A stretch of DNA of 64,000 nucleotides from Corbicula japonica (lineage: Eukaryota; Mollusca; Bivalvia; Venerida; Cyrenidae). The notes below the pieces were generated by a model. That model made no database searches, had not been told where the DNA came from, and worked only from the letters and a program-made list of their open reading frames with translations. Shown here in pieces: positions 1 to 11,821 of this stretch; the stretch's first letter is position 1, and each line of letters opens with the position of its first letter. A program made the translations under genes and the position numbers. The stretch lies in assembly GCA_038501625.1 (NCBI GenBank), contig JAZAYU010000170.1, positions 806,001-870,000 of the forward strand. Reading direction: 5' to 3'.

Positions 1-71
1 TGAACGTAAATGCTGAGTTTATGGATGAATGTCTTCAAATACATCTTCAGCAATGCGGACAACACTTGCAG

Positions 72-1239
72 GATTGCTGACAACAATGACGTCAATAACG
101 AAGCTCAACTAATACAAAAGTTGTTTCTTTCTGCAAGAGAAGGAGAATGGTTAAATGTATGGGAAATTCTCGGAACGCCAGAACACCCAGTCCGAGAAAG
201 ACTTTTCAATGTTATACCGGAAAATCGAAGGTGGGGTATTCTTCATCAGGCTGTTTTCTGGGAATACAATCAGGATGTTCTTCGACAACTATTGAAGTAT
301 GATGCATGCGATTCTAGAATAAGGGCGAAGGATTGCATCTCGGAATGTGGAAAAACTACAAGAATGACTGCGATGCAAATTGCCGTTGCATATAACCATA
401 AATTAATGTCCGATATTTTATTGAAGCACACAAATTGTAATTTTGATCGAGACATTCCAACATTCGAACCATACGAAAGCTACACCCAGAACAAAGGACT
501 TGGCCTTGTTTCGGTCACTTTAGCTGCATATAAAGTCACATTTCATCCTAAACCTGTGGATCCGGAAAAATCCATTACAGTAGTTCTGCAGGACATTTTT
601 CAAGATATAATGGCATCTGATGACAAAAGAAAGTCTATACAGGAAAAGGTCAGTGACTCTGTGTACGTTGTATGTGAAGAGCAAAGTAAAATAGTAAAGA
701 GAAGTGGGAGTCGAGAAGAGTTTTTTATAAACATAATCAAAACATACTCATGTGAGGAAAATTTCATGTACACACATTTGAATATGGCATTTCGGCGACA
801 AAGAGAAAAACACTATCGGCCAACAGGTGATGACTTGGCACTCGGACCATATGCCGTGATGTATCAAATGTTACTTCTATTCTGGCCAAACATAGACAAG
901 GAGAGTACAACAACCTATCGTAGAATGCTTTTAACAACGCAAGATGCCGAAAAGTATCAAGTAGGGATAAAACTTGTTTGGCAGTCTGTTGTTTCTTCGT
1001 CTGTACATCTCAAAAACGCAATGCCGTTCCCAACCTGTGGAAAAACAAAAGGAAATCAAGCAGTGATTTTTACGATTGACAACTCAGCCAACAGTCCATG
1101 GCAGCCGAGAAACATCGAAAATTACTCTATGTACATGGAGTATGAAAGAACCTATCCGGCTGGTGCGAAATTCCGAGTAACTGGACGCAGCAAGAAAGGT
1201 TCAGATATCTACATTGATCTTAAACTTCTCAGATATTGA
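72..1239 (+). CDS. ART1: ankyrin-like/R-S-E mono-ADP-ribosyltransferase, exon 2 (5' end outside window)
   Basis: Predicted writer enzyme transferring ADP-ribose from NAD+ to arginine. The open frame extends back to base 10, but a splice acceptor (ttgcag before base 72) with the same phase as in the paralogue at 38854 makes 72 the likely exon start. In the 409-codon frame, residues about 30-140 look like two degenerate ankyrin repeats (RRWGILHQA, then TAMQIAVAY). The C-terminal part has the three R-S-E signatures: TTYRRML (R304/R305), SVVSSS (residues 327-331) and MEYERTYPAGAKF with the ExE pair E377/E379. No signal peptide or GPI signal is visible, so an intracellular site is inferred, unlike vertebrate ecto-ARTs. 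Exon 1 must lie left of the window. About 65-70% similar by eye to ART3. Confidence is high for the family, lower for substrate specificity. Confidence 0.85.
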
Positions 1240-1292
1240 ACAACAGACGCGAGAAAATGTTAAAACTGAAAATTAGGATAAAAGAATGATTA

Positions 1293-1298
1293 AATAAA
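1293..1298 (+). other. Poly(A) signal AATAAA of ART1
   Basis: A canonical AATAAA lies 54 bp after the ART1 stop codon, a fitting distance for a short 3' UTR. From here to 1588 nothing else is recognisable. Confidence 0.5.
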
Positions 1299-1593
1299 GA
1301 TCTTTTCATGTTATGACGAAACAGCTTTGCGAAAGGACAATTCGCGTATGAAATGTTTCGTCAAGGTCAGTAGGTGTTTTATACATGAGTCGATACCGCA
1401 ATTCATCACGTATGTTGTGATCACATTTAATCCAATAAAAACGTGAAGCCAATATAATTTTATAGTAACAACTTTATTGTGCATATTATTATTATAATAC
1501 AGTAGAGCGTTTTGAGGGTAACTTGATCTATATCTAGTAATGTACTTGCAAGTAAATTTAATCATTACAGTGTTCTCTTATTCTTCTCTTTAT

Positions 1594-1667
1594 CACGGTG
1601 ACGAATCAAGACGGTGCCTTGTTGTGTGAATTGCGTTTCGTGTTGCCTTGCTGTCCCGTACAACGGC
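1594..1667 (+). repeat. Left terminal inverted repeat of the 2.2-kb element
   Basis: Matches the reverse complement of 3715-3788 almost base for base; similarity stops after a shared tacaacgg. Confidence 0.75.
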
Positions 1668-2610
1668 GCCTCGTAAGCTTTTTATCAAAATTGTATGTAC
1701 CATTTATTGCAAACTCATCAATTTCTGTTTACCACCGTTTCTTTGATTTAAAAGAAGAATGTGACGGAACATGTTATCGTTTTCTTTACCGGTTTTAAGT
1801 ACTAAAGAAAGCAGCATAATATGGATTATTTCAGAAAAGCTTGTTTTTTTTCGATGTGTATTGACCCACTTGTATTAAATTATGTTGTGAGTAATTTACA
1901 AGGGAGGTTTTAACGATTTTTACACACTGGACTCGTCCATTTCATTTCCGATGGTTCAGTAGTGTAAAACAGTCTTGAAATCGACACATGAAAACGCCAT
2001 ATTAATGTGGTATATTAATTTTAAAGTGTTTAAAACTGTTAAAAAGGAACGGTCCCTTCTGCATCTCCTTCTTGTGGTCGCTTTTAGGCAAAACTGTACA
2101 TCATTTTACAAAGAAACAGTCACCTCGGTTGCAAGATTCACACTAGAAAGTTTAAACTAAAGAAACAGAAAACGTGTGAAATACAAAAAAACAGGTGCCA
2201 TGTGCTTCTTTAGATGAGGACATTTTAAACAGCGAATCACATTTCTGAAGTGCGTAATAAGTCAGAACGAGGCAAACTGGTAACCGGATATTGGATTAAC
2301 GCATTTCAGGTGTATAAGACGTAATTCGGTTTAATTTAGTTTGATCGATGATGTTTAAATACAATAAGAAAAAACATAAATGTCAAATTTTACCATGGAG
2401 AAAACTGGAACACTGATGCATTGGTTGACTGTTTAATTTGTTTAATTTTACTAGAAAAAAACTGTACAATATTAAAGTTCGAATCTTTTTGCCGGGTTAA
2501 AATATTTTACCCAGCTTTTTGTAAAGGGAGTAAATCTAGTTTGTTTTTTTTTCATTGGAGAACCTCGAACGCCCCCGTAGATTTCTACGTTTTTCATTCT
2601 GAAAGCTGGA

Positions 2611-2632
2611 TAATAATAATAATAATAATAAT
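2611..2632 (+). repeat. (TAA)n microsatellite
   Basis: About seven uninterrupted TAA units within the 2.2-kb transposon. Confidence 0.9.
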
Positions 2633-3714
2633 GCCTTGATTTTGATTACTAAAGTATACCAAATAAAAAAAACGCTGTCTACGGTGGAATACTGATGTCA
2701 AACTCCGCCCCCAGAGGCCTCCAAAAGGTTTAGAATTGTTTTAATTATGTCACATCTATCACATATAAAAACACATTTTCTCACAGTTCGGATGATTACT
2801 TTTCTTATGTTGTCATCTTTCATATGTTACAAATAAAATTTAACAACCAAAAGTACGAAAAAATAAATTTCACAACGCCAATCCGCTGTATGTGCGCTCA
2901 AAACAAGTAAAACATTAGACAGGTCTCAGATTTTATCATTTGTACCAGTCCACTGGATTTTATCACTTGTACCCGTCCTCTGCTGGATGCGAAAGGGACG
3001 AGCTTATTAATAAAAAACAACATTTCCACAGGCTACTGCCTTGTAACCTGCTGGTGTCATACATAAATATACAGAATAAGTGTAATTGTGAGAAGATTAA
3101 GCTGCAGTCGTATTTTTATGTGATGCTTATATTGTCAAATGTTCATTATTTGCTGTCAATAAAAATGAAATTTCGAGGTTCAAAGCCTAGGAATTATTTC
3201 AAAGCGACATCAGACATCATGACTCATTATGAATAACCGTATTTATGCTTATAATGAAATATGTGTACCACTAAAGTGCCCCTTTAATCGGTGTCCATGG
3301 CGGGTGTGTGTGTGGGGGGGGGGGACGTGCCCCCGCTGAATCTGCCCTTGAACTCATTCTTCCATTTAAATATTTGAAAATCAGAATGATCTATTTTGGC
3401 GTTATCGAATCAGTTAACAATATATCGAAGAAAAAAAGGTGCCTTTGTATTTTAGGCACATAGGCCAACGTTGTCTGAAAATCAATGAAACAGCTTCTGC
3501 ATCAACAGGCGCCGTTTCTGAGAAAAAAACAAGCGTTGATCTTTTTTTCTATTTTACAAGACTATCGCGATATTTATTGACCTGAAATGACATGTGCAGC
3601 AACAATTAACATCGTTGAAGTTCCGTGACATTGAGATTTTTTCTACTTACATTGTGTTAAATGGAGGTTTTATGTCCCGAAGTTGATCACATCGTGAGAA
3701 AGCAACGTCGAGAT

Positions 3715-3788
3715 TCCGTTGTAAGGGACAACAAGGCAACACGAAACGCAATTCGCACAACGAGGCACCGTCCTGATTCGTCACCGTG
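3715..3788 (-). repeat. Right terminal inverted repeat of the 2.2-kb element
   Basis: Inverted partner of 1594-1667, ending in CACCGTG and followed by the target duplicate TTTAT. The 400 bp to its right (3794-4189) hold nothing recognisable. Confidence 0.75.
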
Positions 3789-4189
3789 TTTATTTAATGA
3801 CACTTTAGACAACGATAGGCCTTAATTTCTGCAATGAATATGCCAAAGACTTTTCTATCGCAACAACACGAATTGACATAAATCAGCCACCATACATAAC
3901 AAAGAACGAAGTGTTGCACACAACATCCAGCTTTCGAGATCATTTTCACTGTAACTAAAAATATAATTTTATGCCCCTGCTATAACTTCTGTGTAGTTTC
4001 AGGGATTTTGAAATGCTATTATAATATTGTGTGTCGCACACACTGACAGGCAGCTTAGGTTAAAAAGATCAACGTTGCTTTAGGTAATATTTTTCCAGAC
4101 TATTCCTTTCTATAGATTATAAATGTACCAGTTTAAAAGACTGTCATGGTTGTTAAATATACAAATTTTTCTTGTCTTGGCTTGTATGG

Positions 4190-4336
4190 TCAATCCTTTC
4201 ATAATCACTATAATTGTAATAAACTTTTTTCACAGCCAATTTTTATGGAGATATAATTTATAATCTTACGAAAGTATAGACCAATATTAATTTCTCCACG
4301 TTATTCGTAAAATCATCTGTAAATTCTAAAAGAAAG
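4190..4336 (+). mobile_element. Fragment of reverse-transcriptase element, C-terminal coding region (copy A, left part)
   Basis: Aligns by eye with 27905-28040, the end of the RT-containing frame of copy E, including cacagcca, atggagat and ttaatttctcc. The copy is split by the foldback element inserted at 4343 and resumes at 6985. Reading frame is lost. Confidence 0.6.
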
Positions 4337-4342
4337 GTTACC

Positions 4343-5035
4343 TATGGTGGCTGATTTATGCCATTTCGTTTTTTCGTTATTTCGCCGCGAAATAACGCCA
4401 AGCGAAAAGACGAAATAACGAAAAAACGCCAAGCGAAAAGACGAAATAACGAAAAAACGCCACGCGAAAAGACGAAATAACGAAAGAACGCCACGCAAAA
4501 TAACGAAAAAACGCTATTTTTGCGCGGAATAACGAAAAGTCGCCGTGCGAAAAAACGCAAATTTAACTTCACAAAAAAGCGTTCTATCTAGTTTCGCCTG
4601 TCGTTTTTTCGTTATTTCGCTTGGCGTCTTTTCGTTATTTCGCTCGGCGTCTTTTCGCTCGGCGTTATTTCGTTATTTCGCCTGGCGTTTTTTCGTTGTT
4701 TCGCGTGGCGATTTTTCGTTATTTCGTATTTTCTCGTGGCGTTTTTTCGTTATTCCGTCTTTTCGCGTGGCGTCTTTTCGTTATTTCGCTTGGCGTTTTT
4801 TCGTTATTTCGTATTTTCGCGTGGCGTTTTTTCGTTATTTCGTCTTTTCGCGTGGCGTCTTTTCGTTATTTCGCTTGGCGTTTTTCGTATTTTCGCGTGG
4901 CGTTTTTTCGTTATTTCGTCTTTTCGCGTGGCGTCTTTTCGTTATTTCGCTTGGCGTCTTTTCGCTTGGCGTTTTTTCGTTATTTCGCGTGGCGTTATTT
5001 CGCTTGGCGTTTTTTCGTCTTTTCGCCTTCCGGTT
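4343..5035 (+). repeat. Left arm of the foldback element
   Basis: Repeat units first run in one orientation (to about 4500), then, after a hinge around 4500-4600, in the opposite one. The hinge (cgctatttttgcgcg) is matched inversely at 6720-6830 in the right arm. Confidence 0.8.
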
Positions 5036-5989
5036 GACATGCGCAAAGTGTAGCAACAGTAAAGCTGGGCATATGGGTAACAACAACTATTCACAGACGA
5101 AAGGAGGGAAGGACAGACAGACGGACAAACGATGACCATTCCTATACCCCCATCCCGCTACGCGGCGGGGGATAGAAATGGAAGGGCAGAGGCGGTACCA
5201 ATGATTTTTCCCAACCACCACCACCAAAAAGTTTTGATTGGTGCGAGTTTTGAGAAATAAAAGTCAAAAAAAGAAATACAGGTGGGGTGTGATGGATAGG
5301 TGCCTGAATTCCCACCCAATCCCAACAACAAAAACATTTGTTGGTTTCAGTTGATTAACAAATAAAATAAACTAGAGCTCCGCGAGTCAGATGTGTCGCC
5401 TAACAATATTTTTGTTAGTTTATTGATCTACAGTTATTAGCAATGTATTTGCACAAAATTCACATATAAAATAACCTTTTAATTGTCTGGTTGCAAGAAA
5501 CATGCACAACAAGTTAAGTCCTTGGCAAGAAAGGCACTAAAATCAATCAAGGGAATAATTTAAAAGAATGACAAGAAATGCTCTATAAAGTCAATCAAAG
5601 GGGAATAACTTAACGACATTAATGGGACAAAATATGAGCAATATTGTCGCAAAGCATACCTAACACTGCTTTTATGAAACATGCATACCAAGTTTGGAGT
5701 CATTTGAAAATATTGTGACATTGTAACGCTCCTAACAAGAAATGCTCTATAAAAATCAAAGAAAATTAATTCAAAAACGGAACAAGGTAGAGTTACTGTT
5801 CTTGTGCAGTGCACTTCGAGTCATTGCAAGAAGCATGCATACCAAGTTTGGAGTCATTTGAACCTATGGTGACAGTAACGCTCCGCACAAGAAATGCTCT
5901 ATAAAATAAATCAAAGGGCAATAATTAAAAAACGAAAGATGGTAGAGTTACGGTTCTTGTGCTTTGCACTTTGAGTCATTGCCAGAAAC
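5036..5989. repeat. Loop of the foldback element, with older dispersed repeats
   Basis: Contains a segment ending in the low-complexity gacagacagacggacaaacg followed by a GC-rich hairpin (cccgctacgcggcggg) near 5150. It also has about three diverged units near 150 bp long (5560-5989), each with caagaaatgctctataaa and accaagtttggagtcatttg. These resemble sequences dispersed widely in bivalve genomes (recollection, not a search). No gene is seen. Confidence 0.55.
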
Positions 5990-6978
5990 ATGCATTCCGA
6001 GCGAAGAGACGCCAAGAGAAATAACGAAAAGACGCCAAGCGAAATAACGCCACGCGAAATAACGAAAAAACGCCGAGCGAAAAGACGCCAAGCGAAATAA
6101 CGAAAAGACGCCACGCGAAAAGACGAAATAACGAAAAAAAGCGACGCGAAAATACGAAATAACGAAAAAACGCCAAGCGAAATAACGAAAAGACGCCAAG
6201 CGAAAAGACGAAAAAACGAAAAAACGCCACTCGAAAATACGAAATAACGAAAAAACGCCAAGCGAAAAAACGAAAAGACGCCACGCGAAAAGACGAAAAA
6301 ACGCCACGCGAAAATACGAAATAACGAAAAAACGCCACGCGAAAATACGAAAAAATGCCAAGCGAAATAACGAAAAGACGCCACGCGAAAAGACGAAATA
6401 ACAAAAAAACGCCACGCGAAAATACGAAATAACGAAAAAACGCCACGCGAAATAACGAAAAGTTGCCACGCGAAAAGACGAAATAACGAAAAAACGCCAC
6501 GCGAAAATACGAAATAACGAAAAAACGCCAAGCGAAATAACGAAAAGACGCCACGCGAAAAGACGAAATAACGAAAAAACGCCACGCGAAAAGACGAAAC
6601 AACGAAAAAACGCCACGCGAAACAGCGAGAAAACGCCAAGCGAAATAACGAAATAACGCCGAGCGAAAAGACGCCAAGCGAAATAACGAAAAGACGCCAA
6701 GCGAAATAACGAAAAAACGCCAGGCGAAGCTAGAAAGAACGCTATTTTGTACAGTTAAATTGGCGTTTTATTGCACGGCGTCTTTTCGTTATTTCGCGCA
6801 AAAATAGCGTTTTTTCGTTATTTCGCGTGGCGTTCTTTCGTTATTTCGTCTTTTCGCGTGGCGTTTTTTCGTTATTTCGTCTTTTCGCGTGGCAACTTTT
6901 CGTTATTTCGTCTTTTCGCTTGGTGTTATTTCGCGGCGAAATAACGAAAAAACGAAATGGCATAAATCAGCCACCATA
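5990..6978 (-). repeat. Right arm of the foldback element
   Basis: Inverted counterpart of 4343-5035, somewhat longer through extra short tandem units. Confidence 0.8.
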
Positions 6979-6984
6979 GTTACC

Positions 6985-7600
6985 AACAAAATTCTACGTA
7001 CAGCGCTATGCATGTCTGGTGATTAACCGTTCTACAGTTGATCGTTATGCTAACCTTATTGGTTGCACAATGGAAGCATGTGTTTGAGAGGTTATGAAGA
7101 TTTATAGGGAAATCTAACATAATAGAAGCTCTATTTGTTTCTTTTATCCACGTCATCGTGTTTTTGCTTACTTGTCTCCAGGGGCTCGGGTCTCGTTAAG
7201 GTCATTGAGTACCCGCCCTTTTGCTTCACAATGCTATTAGCTTCTTATGTTTTATATGCTTGCGTGGTTTGCATGCCACATTGTCGAGTGCATGCGTGGA
7301 TTGGAGTTATTTCACCAACACAACCTGTACTTGTTTGTTTATTTGAGAACCTATTATGGGCAAGTGTGAGGTTGGTGCACCCTAGAAATTGGTTTAAACC
7401 CCCCAGTTGCAAATATTTTGCCACTGACCGTTCCAATGCGGTAACCACAATGGCATTATATTGAATTGTTTGTATTGTTTTGTTTAAAACGGATTCTCTT
7501 ATAGATTCATGCTTCCTGTCGTCTCTACTTTTTGGCAGCGTGGAGAGGCTTTTTTCTGGTTTTGGTAAATTCCTTATATGCATATTTCATTTTATTCACT
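6985..7600 (+). mobile_element. 3' part of reverse-transcriptase element (copy A, right part)
   Basis: Continues the copy interrupted at 4336. It matches 28035-28640 over the end of the frame and the long 3' region, with landmarks ctggtgattaacc, attgagtacccgc, gtgaggttggtgcaccctag and the terminal atgcatatttca. Not coding. Confidence 0.7.
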
Positions 7601-8289
7601 TCTAACACGGTAAAAACGCATGTTATTTACTAATATCACAGTACCTCAACTGGAAACAAGAAACCTGAATGATTTTTGTTGTTGTAAAGCGCGGGTCCAA
7701 CGCAAACATTTAAGTAATAATGTTATTTTCGGTGTGTCCTTTTATGTCTTGTAAATATTTTTCTAATTTCTGTGTTAATATATATACGAGTATAAAATAT
7801 TTGCATAATGAATATTTTATATGGAAAATTAGATTATAAGCCTGATTTGACCAGAGTGATATTTCCATGAACTGGCAGTCTGCTATGTGTAAAAAAAGAT
7901 ATTACCAATCTGAAACTAGACAAAGAAGTTACAAAGAAATACAAGTCATGTACTTAATCTAAATTCAACATATGCCACCATTTATGAGACAAATTAATAT
8001 TTTTGAGTTTAAAGAAAATGTCCTCTTAATATGAATGGTTTCAAATCCTAATGGTAGATTACCGTAAATGTTTATCAACATATCTATATTGTATTCATGA
8101 CATTAATATTAATTGCAAAGATACTATATCCAAATGATAGAACCATTTGTTACACTACATGTAACACATTAAGAACACTCTTCACGCTGGAACAACATTT
8201 TATTTATAATTTGTCTTAAATCACAAGTTTCAACATGGAAAGTTGAGTCAGTTATTTTTACACTTTTAACTGTTACGCAAAGAATATTT
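7601..8289. other. Intergenic, nothing recognised
   Basis: AT-rich sequence without a convincing exon, RNA gene or repeat boundary. Confidence 0.6.
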
Positions 8290-8660
8290 CCATGTTGGAA
8301 GAAGTTAGTTTTTGTGTCATGTCTGCATGCAGTCAGCAAGACAGTCTTCACAATAACAGGACGACATGAGTTCAATAACTTTGATGAAGCATGGCAGTCA
8401 CAGTTTAAAGTTAAACAAGGTGTCATGATAAACATGTATTTAGAATTTAATAAATACGTTATTGGAGGTTGGGTTAAATATAATGATTATCCTTTCCTTG
8501 ATTTCAGTCAATTCATTCGATTGCATTAAATAGCAAGCTTTAGTTTTTGACATTTATTTGAACATGCGAAGTACGAGCATGAGAATTAGAAATTCATAAA
8601 AATCAAATGTTAACCTAGAAATAAACGGGATTTCTGATTTACCTGATTTTTGAAAAATTA
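8290..8660 (+). repeat. Dispersed repeat shared with 48330-48850
   Basis: Shares ggcatggcag-like, aaggtgtcatgataaacat and acgggatttct blocks, in the same order, with 48330-48850. Open frames here on both strands are shadows of the repeat. Confidence 0.45.
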
Positions 8661-8870
8661 ATCAAATCTATGTAGGACGCAAATCATGGGTGGGTCCCTT
8701 ATCGTGGGCCGATTTCCAAATCGTGGGCCGATTGCAAAATTTTCATCTATGCAGAGTATAAGACCGATCAAAATTAAAAACTCATATTAACATGTAAACA
8801 TAGACTTGTTAAATCATTTGATTGATGAAACAATTAACAAGTATACCTGTTTTAATTGGTATCTGTTCAC

Positions 8871-9145
8871 CTCATCAACAGATCCGTCAGCAGCATCTGT
8901 GATAATGTAAATTTTTCCGGCGTTTGTTTGTCGGTAACCAATGCACTTTCCTGGGCGACAAAAGCAGACTTAAAATAACAAGTCCCTGCTGCAAGAGCAG
9001 GATTCAGTCTGTAATATATGTTTTCTCCGATGTTTGGGTAGAAGGAGATGTCCTCCTTAAGGGACTTGCTGAACTGTTCCAATGGGTACATTGTCCGATG
9101 TAAATCGCGCACTTCGACACTTGACTCCCTCATTCGTTTCTGTTC
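8871..9145 (-). CDS. Candidate orphan internal exon, unknown gene
   Basis: On the minus strand a 275-nt open segment is bounded by a good acceptor (gctttctttag before 9145) and a donor (gatgag then gtgaac at 8870). It enters in phase 0 and leaves in phase 2. The roughly 91 encoded residues (including RESSVEVRDLHRTMYP and YPNIGENIYYRLNP) look like ordinary soluble protein and are more GC-balanced than the flanks. I do not recognise the family. No neighbouring exon could be paired with it, so it could be part of a long-intron gene, a captured exon in a transposon, or chance. Confidence 0.35.
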
Positions 9146-10654
9146 CTAAAGAAAGCAAAGTTAAGAATTGAGTGAAATGCAATGATCTATAAAGTAATTA
9201 CAATTGAATGAACTACACCTACTACCAAAAGCATCGCCACAGCAACTTAGTCACATGCCAGGCGAGGCGTTCGGTTTGCATAGATCGCGGAACGACGGCG
9301 CGCACTTGTAATGCCGTCGCTCGGTGTTAAGATATGAGTTCAATTGGTCGCACTGGATCTCCGCGTCGTGCACAGACACGACAGTGTGAAAAATGTGTTT
9401 GTCGGTTGTGCATGCAGGGAGATTGTACGGCGTTCACTGAGATGTCTTCAGCGCTTGTACAGTTTGTTATTCAATTTAACTGCACTTTAAACCATACTCT
9501 CTCTCTTCTGAATGCGGAAATTCCTAATATGCATACTTCACTTTTTTTACAATGAACGGATCTGTCACAGACAAATGCAGACAATCTTAATCAATACCGT
9601 CGGTTCATGCATGAGCTGCAGTATGCAAACGATGGTCTTCATCACACCGTTAGGGCGGTGTTAGCGCCGTGAAAGTGCAGCGCACGAAGTTGAGGCACCG
9701 TGGTAGCGCAGACAATCGCCAACAAAAGCTCACAGGACGTATGAACGCTATATACATGTAAAAATCTCACCTTGATTCATCTTCAGTTCCTCTTCCACAA
9801 TGATCCCCAAGCTGCCTTCTGTACGACTGTTTATGATAATCACTTACATTGGGCTGTGAATAGAAAAGTTGTTTTCATTGATTTAATGATGAATCGGATA
9901 TCAAATGTTCAGATTACGATCATGGAAATTATATGCATTTTTGACATTGAAACTTGATTTTGAAGTTAGGTAAATGTTTTTTAACTCAAAATTATTTCAA
10001 TAAAAGTATATTACTTATGTTATTTTACTGCAAAGACATGTCCATAAATAAGATTAAATACATTGCTGTTGATGAATGTCTGCAAATATCACATCCAGAC
10101 CTGCAAGAAAACCAACGTACCCAGTCATGAAACCAAACAACTCTCTAATTAATGTTTAAACTTGCACACATTTAAGCAATATTTTGAAAAGCATACGAAG
10201 TTCTCCTTTTAATATGTACTAATGATCAACGTCTACAAACTGCAAAAAACACGTTTTTGGGCTCGTGAAGCACTGGCCGAAGGGATCCGGTATTGGCAAT
10301 TCCTCCGATGTACTCTGAGAATTTTAAACGCGAAACTGTAGAATTAGTTTAACGGCAAAATAAGCGTACGAAATGTTATTCAATGTTAGTGAAATTAAAA
10401 GCTTGAATTTGTCTTCCAACAATGGTATTTTACAACAGTACTAAATTGACTGCTTTCCAATCACTTATTTAGTACATGGGAAGAATGATAAGGATACATG
10501 GGCACATCACGGGAAAATTTGTTTTGGGGAATAAGAATTATCAAAGGTAAATGTAAATGCAGCGTACATGCGTTTGCCGGGACTGAAATACGGTAAAGAT
10601 ACGGTGTGCGAATTATCAATGTTAGAATTAATGAGGTTGAAATGTACTTTAATG
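9146..10654. other. Intergenic, nothing firm
   Basis: A GC-richer patch (about 9230-9740, with ggcgcgcacttg and gttagcgccgtg) may be old repeat sequence. It includes a weak match near 9520-9550 (cctaatatgcatacttcac) to the terminal motif of the RT-element 3' end. No gene is seen. Confidence 0.45.
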
Positions 10655-11101
10655 TTAAAAACAAGAAATATCTTTAAAAAAGATAAACGGCGTTGATGGA
10701 AAAGATTTATATATACATGTATATAAGAAAGAAAGAAATACAGAGAGGCAAAGCAGACACAGTTTAGTTATTTATTTTATTTGTTATAGCTGTCGACGAA
10801 CCCTCCCTGCCTTCTTAGTATGACTTAGAGATTAAGCGACCGAATCATGACAACTCATAAATTTATTGAAAGTGTCTTTCAAAAAAACTTGATGTTGAAG
10901 CTGTTGCAACAATTTCATACAGTGATAACAAGTCGATTAAAGATACTGAAGCAAAATATTCAGTTTCAATAAAATACCTCGTGTAGAGTGAGAATTCAAG
11001 ATGAATAAATGTCCTTGAAATTTAATAAATATAAATAATAACAGCCTGTTACAAGAGCGAAATCTACCAACTTTTAAGTATATTAACTTTAAAAAAAGTG
11101 T

Positions 11102-11166
11102 CCGTCCTGAGTGTTGAACCCGGGCCCTCCGCTTGAGAGGCGAGAGTGTTAGCCACTACACTACAG
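11102..11166 (-). repeat. tRNA-like segment (tRNA-Glu-like pseudogene or SINE head), copy 1
   Basis: On the minus strand an A-box-like TAGTGTAGTGG and a degenerate B box (GGTTCAACACT) flank an anticodon-like loop CTCTCAA. Acceptor arms do not pair, so it is not a functional tRNA. Confidence 0.5.
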
Positions 11167-11375
11167 TACACTTGTATTTCGTACTTGAAATTAACAATCA
11201 GTATCAAAGGAACTAGAAAGGAACCAGTTAGAACTAGGAATATCTACACTTCTCTTTCGTTTTACACTGTGTATTGTATGCAAGTGTTTACCCGACACCC
11301 AAGAATATTCCATATAATATTGTATTTAAGCCATCAATATTGACTTAACTGGTTACTTAAATCGTAAATATGTTT

Positions 11376-11470
11376 TTCCTCAAAAGTGACCTTAGGCAGC
11401 TAACGCCGAATAAATTGGCATTTTTTTTCGGCGTTATTCGGCGTTAGCTGTCTAAGCTCACTTTTGACCT
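11376..11470. repeat. Hairpin of the element terminal motif
   Basis: About 40-bp arms containing cagctaacgccgaat and its inverse meet around an A/T spacer near 11425, so two element termini lie head to head. Confidence 0.6.
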
Positions 11471-11690
11471 AGTTTTTCGACCAATGAAATGTTGTAAATA
11501 ATACTCGTATTCTCTTATTATGCAGAGGGAAAATGAAATAAACTATTTCGATTGGTAGCTATTTACACCAGAGGGGCATCTAGCAGGGTGGAGAGGTATC
11601 TAGTGGGATTTTTATTATTATGCAGCGGAAAAATCAAATAGATTAATTCGATTGGTTGTTAGTGGGTGTTGTATTGGAGGAAAAACATAT
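11430..11690 (+). repeat. Inverted-repeat arm (partner 12095-12346)
   Basis: Pairs inversely with 12095-12346 over about 250 bp, with shared ttttcgaccaatgaaat, cagaggggcatctagcag and tgttgtattggaggaaaa. The inter-arm segment holds a second tRNA-like copy. Confidence 0.7.
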
Positions 11691-11821
11691 TAAAATACCT
11701 CGTGTAGAGTGAGAATTCAAGATGAATAAATGTCCTTGAAATTTAATAAATATAAATAATAACAGCCTGTTACAAGAGCGAAATCTACCAAATTTTACGT
11801 ATATTAAGTTTAGAAAAAGTG

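Larger units (their letters stand above)
1594..3788. mobile_element. Non-autonomous DNA transposon with CACGGTG termini and 5-bp TSD
   Basis: The ends are inverted copies of each other for about 74 bp (1594-1667 and 3715-3788) with roughly five mismatches, starting CACGGTGACGAATCA. Both sides are flanked by TTTAT (1589-1593 and 3789-3793), a 5-bp target duplication. Terminal CACNGTG plus a 5-bp duplication is the pattern of Transib elements and resembles the RAG signal heptamer, though no nonamer or GC-rich target is seen. No transposase frame lies inside: the longest open frame is under 100 codons. Class assignment is inference. Confidence 0.7.
4343..6978. mobile_element. Foldback-type transposon with long, internally repetitive inverted arms
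   Basis: The element starts TATGGTGGCTGATTTATGCC and ends with the exact inverse, flanked by GTTACC (4337-4342 and 6979-6984), a 6-bp target duplication. Both ends run into 0.7-1 kb arms made of short units such as TTTTCGTTATTTCGCGTGGC, inverted relative to each other, which is the architecture of Drosophila FB elements. The sequence at 28030-28045 is the same host repeat without insertion (aaaggttaccaac), proving both boundaries. The long open frames in the arms encode only FRYFVFSRGVF-like peptides, in several frames at once, and are repeat artefacts. No transposase is seen. Confidence 0.85.

Noticed and set aside
72..1239. Reading the ART genes as bacterial toxin-type ADP-ribosyltransferases or recent bacterial transfer
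   Set aside because: Introns, the ankyrin-like region, an AATAAA signal and multiple diverged paralogues indicate resident animal genes; no sign of recent transfer.
4545..5135. Long open frames encoding FRYFVFSRGVF-like repeats on both strands (also 5911-6700)
   Set aside because: They appear in several frames at once over short tandem units of the foldback arms, which is low-complexity read-through and not a gene.
7245..7583. Open frames on both strands in RT-element 3' regions (also 27405, 28280, 38255)
   Set aside because: The same peptide recurs wherever the repeat occurs, with no selection for an open frame; shadows of the repeat.
11102..11166. Functional tRNA gene
   Set aside because: Acceptor stem absent and B box degenerate; the segment lies within a repeated element.
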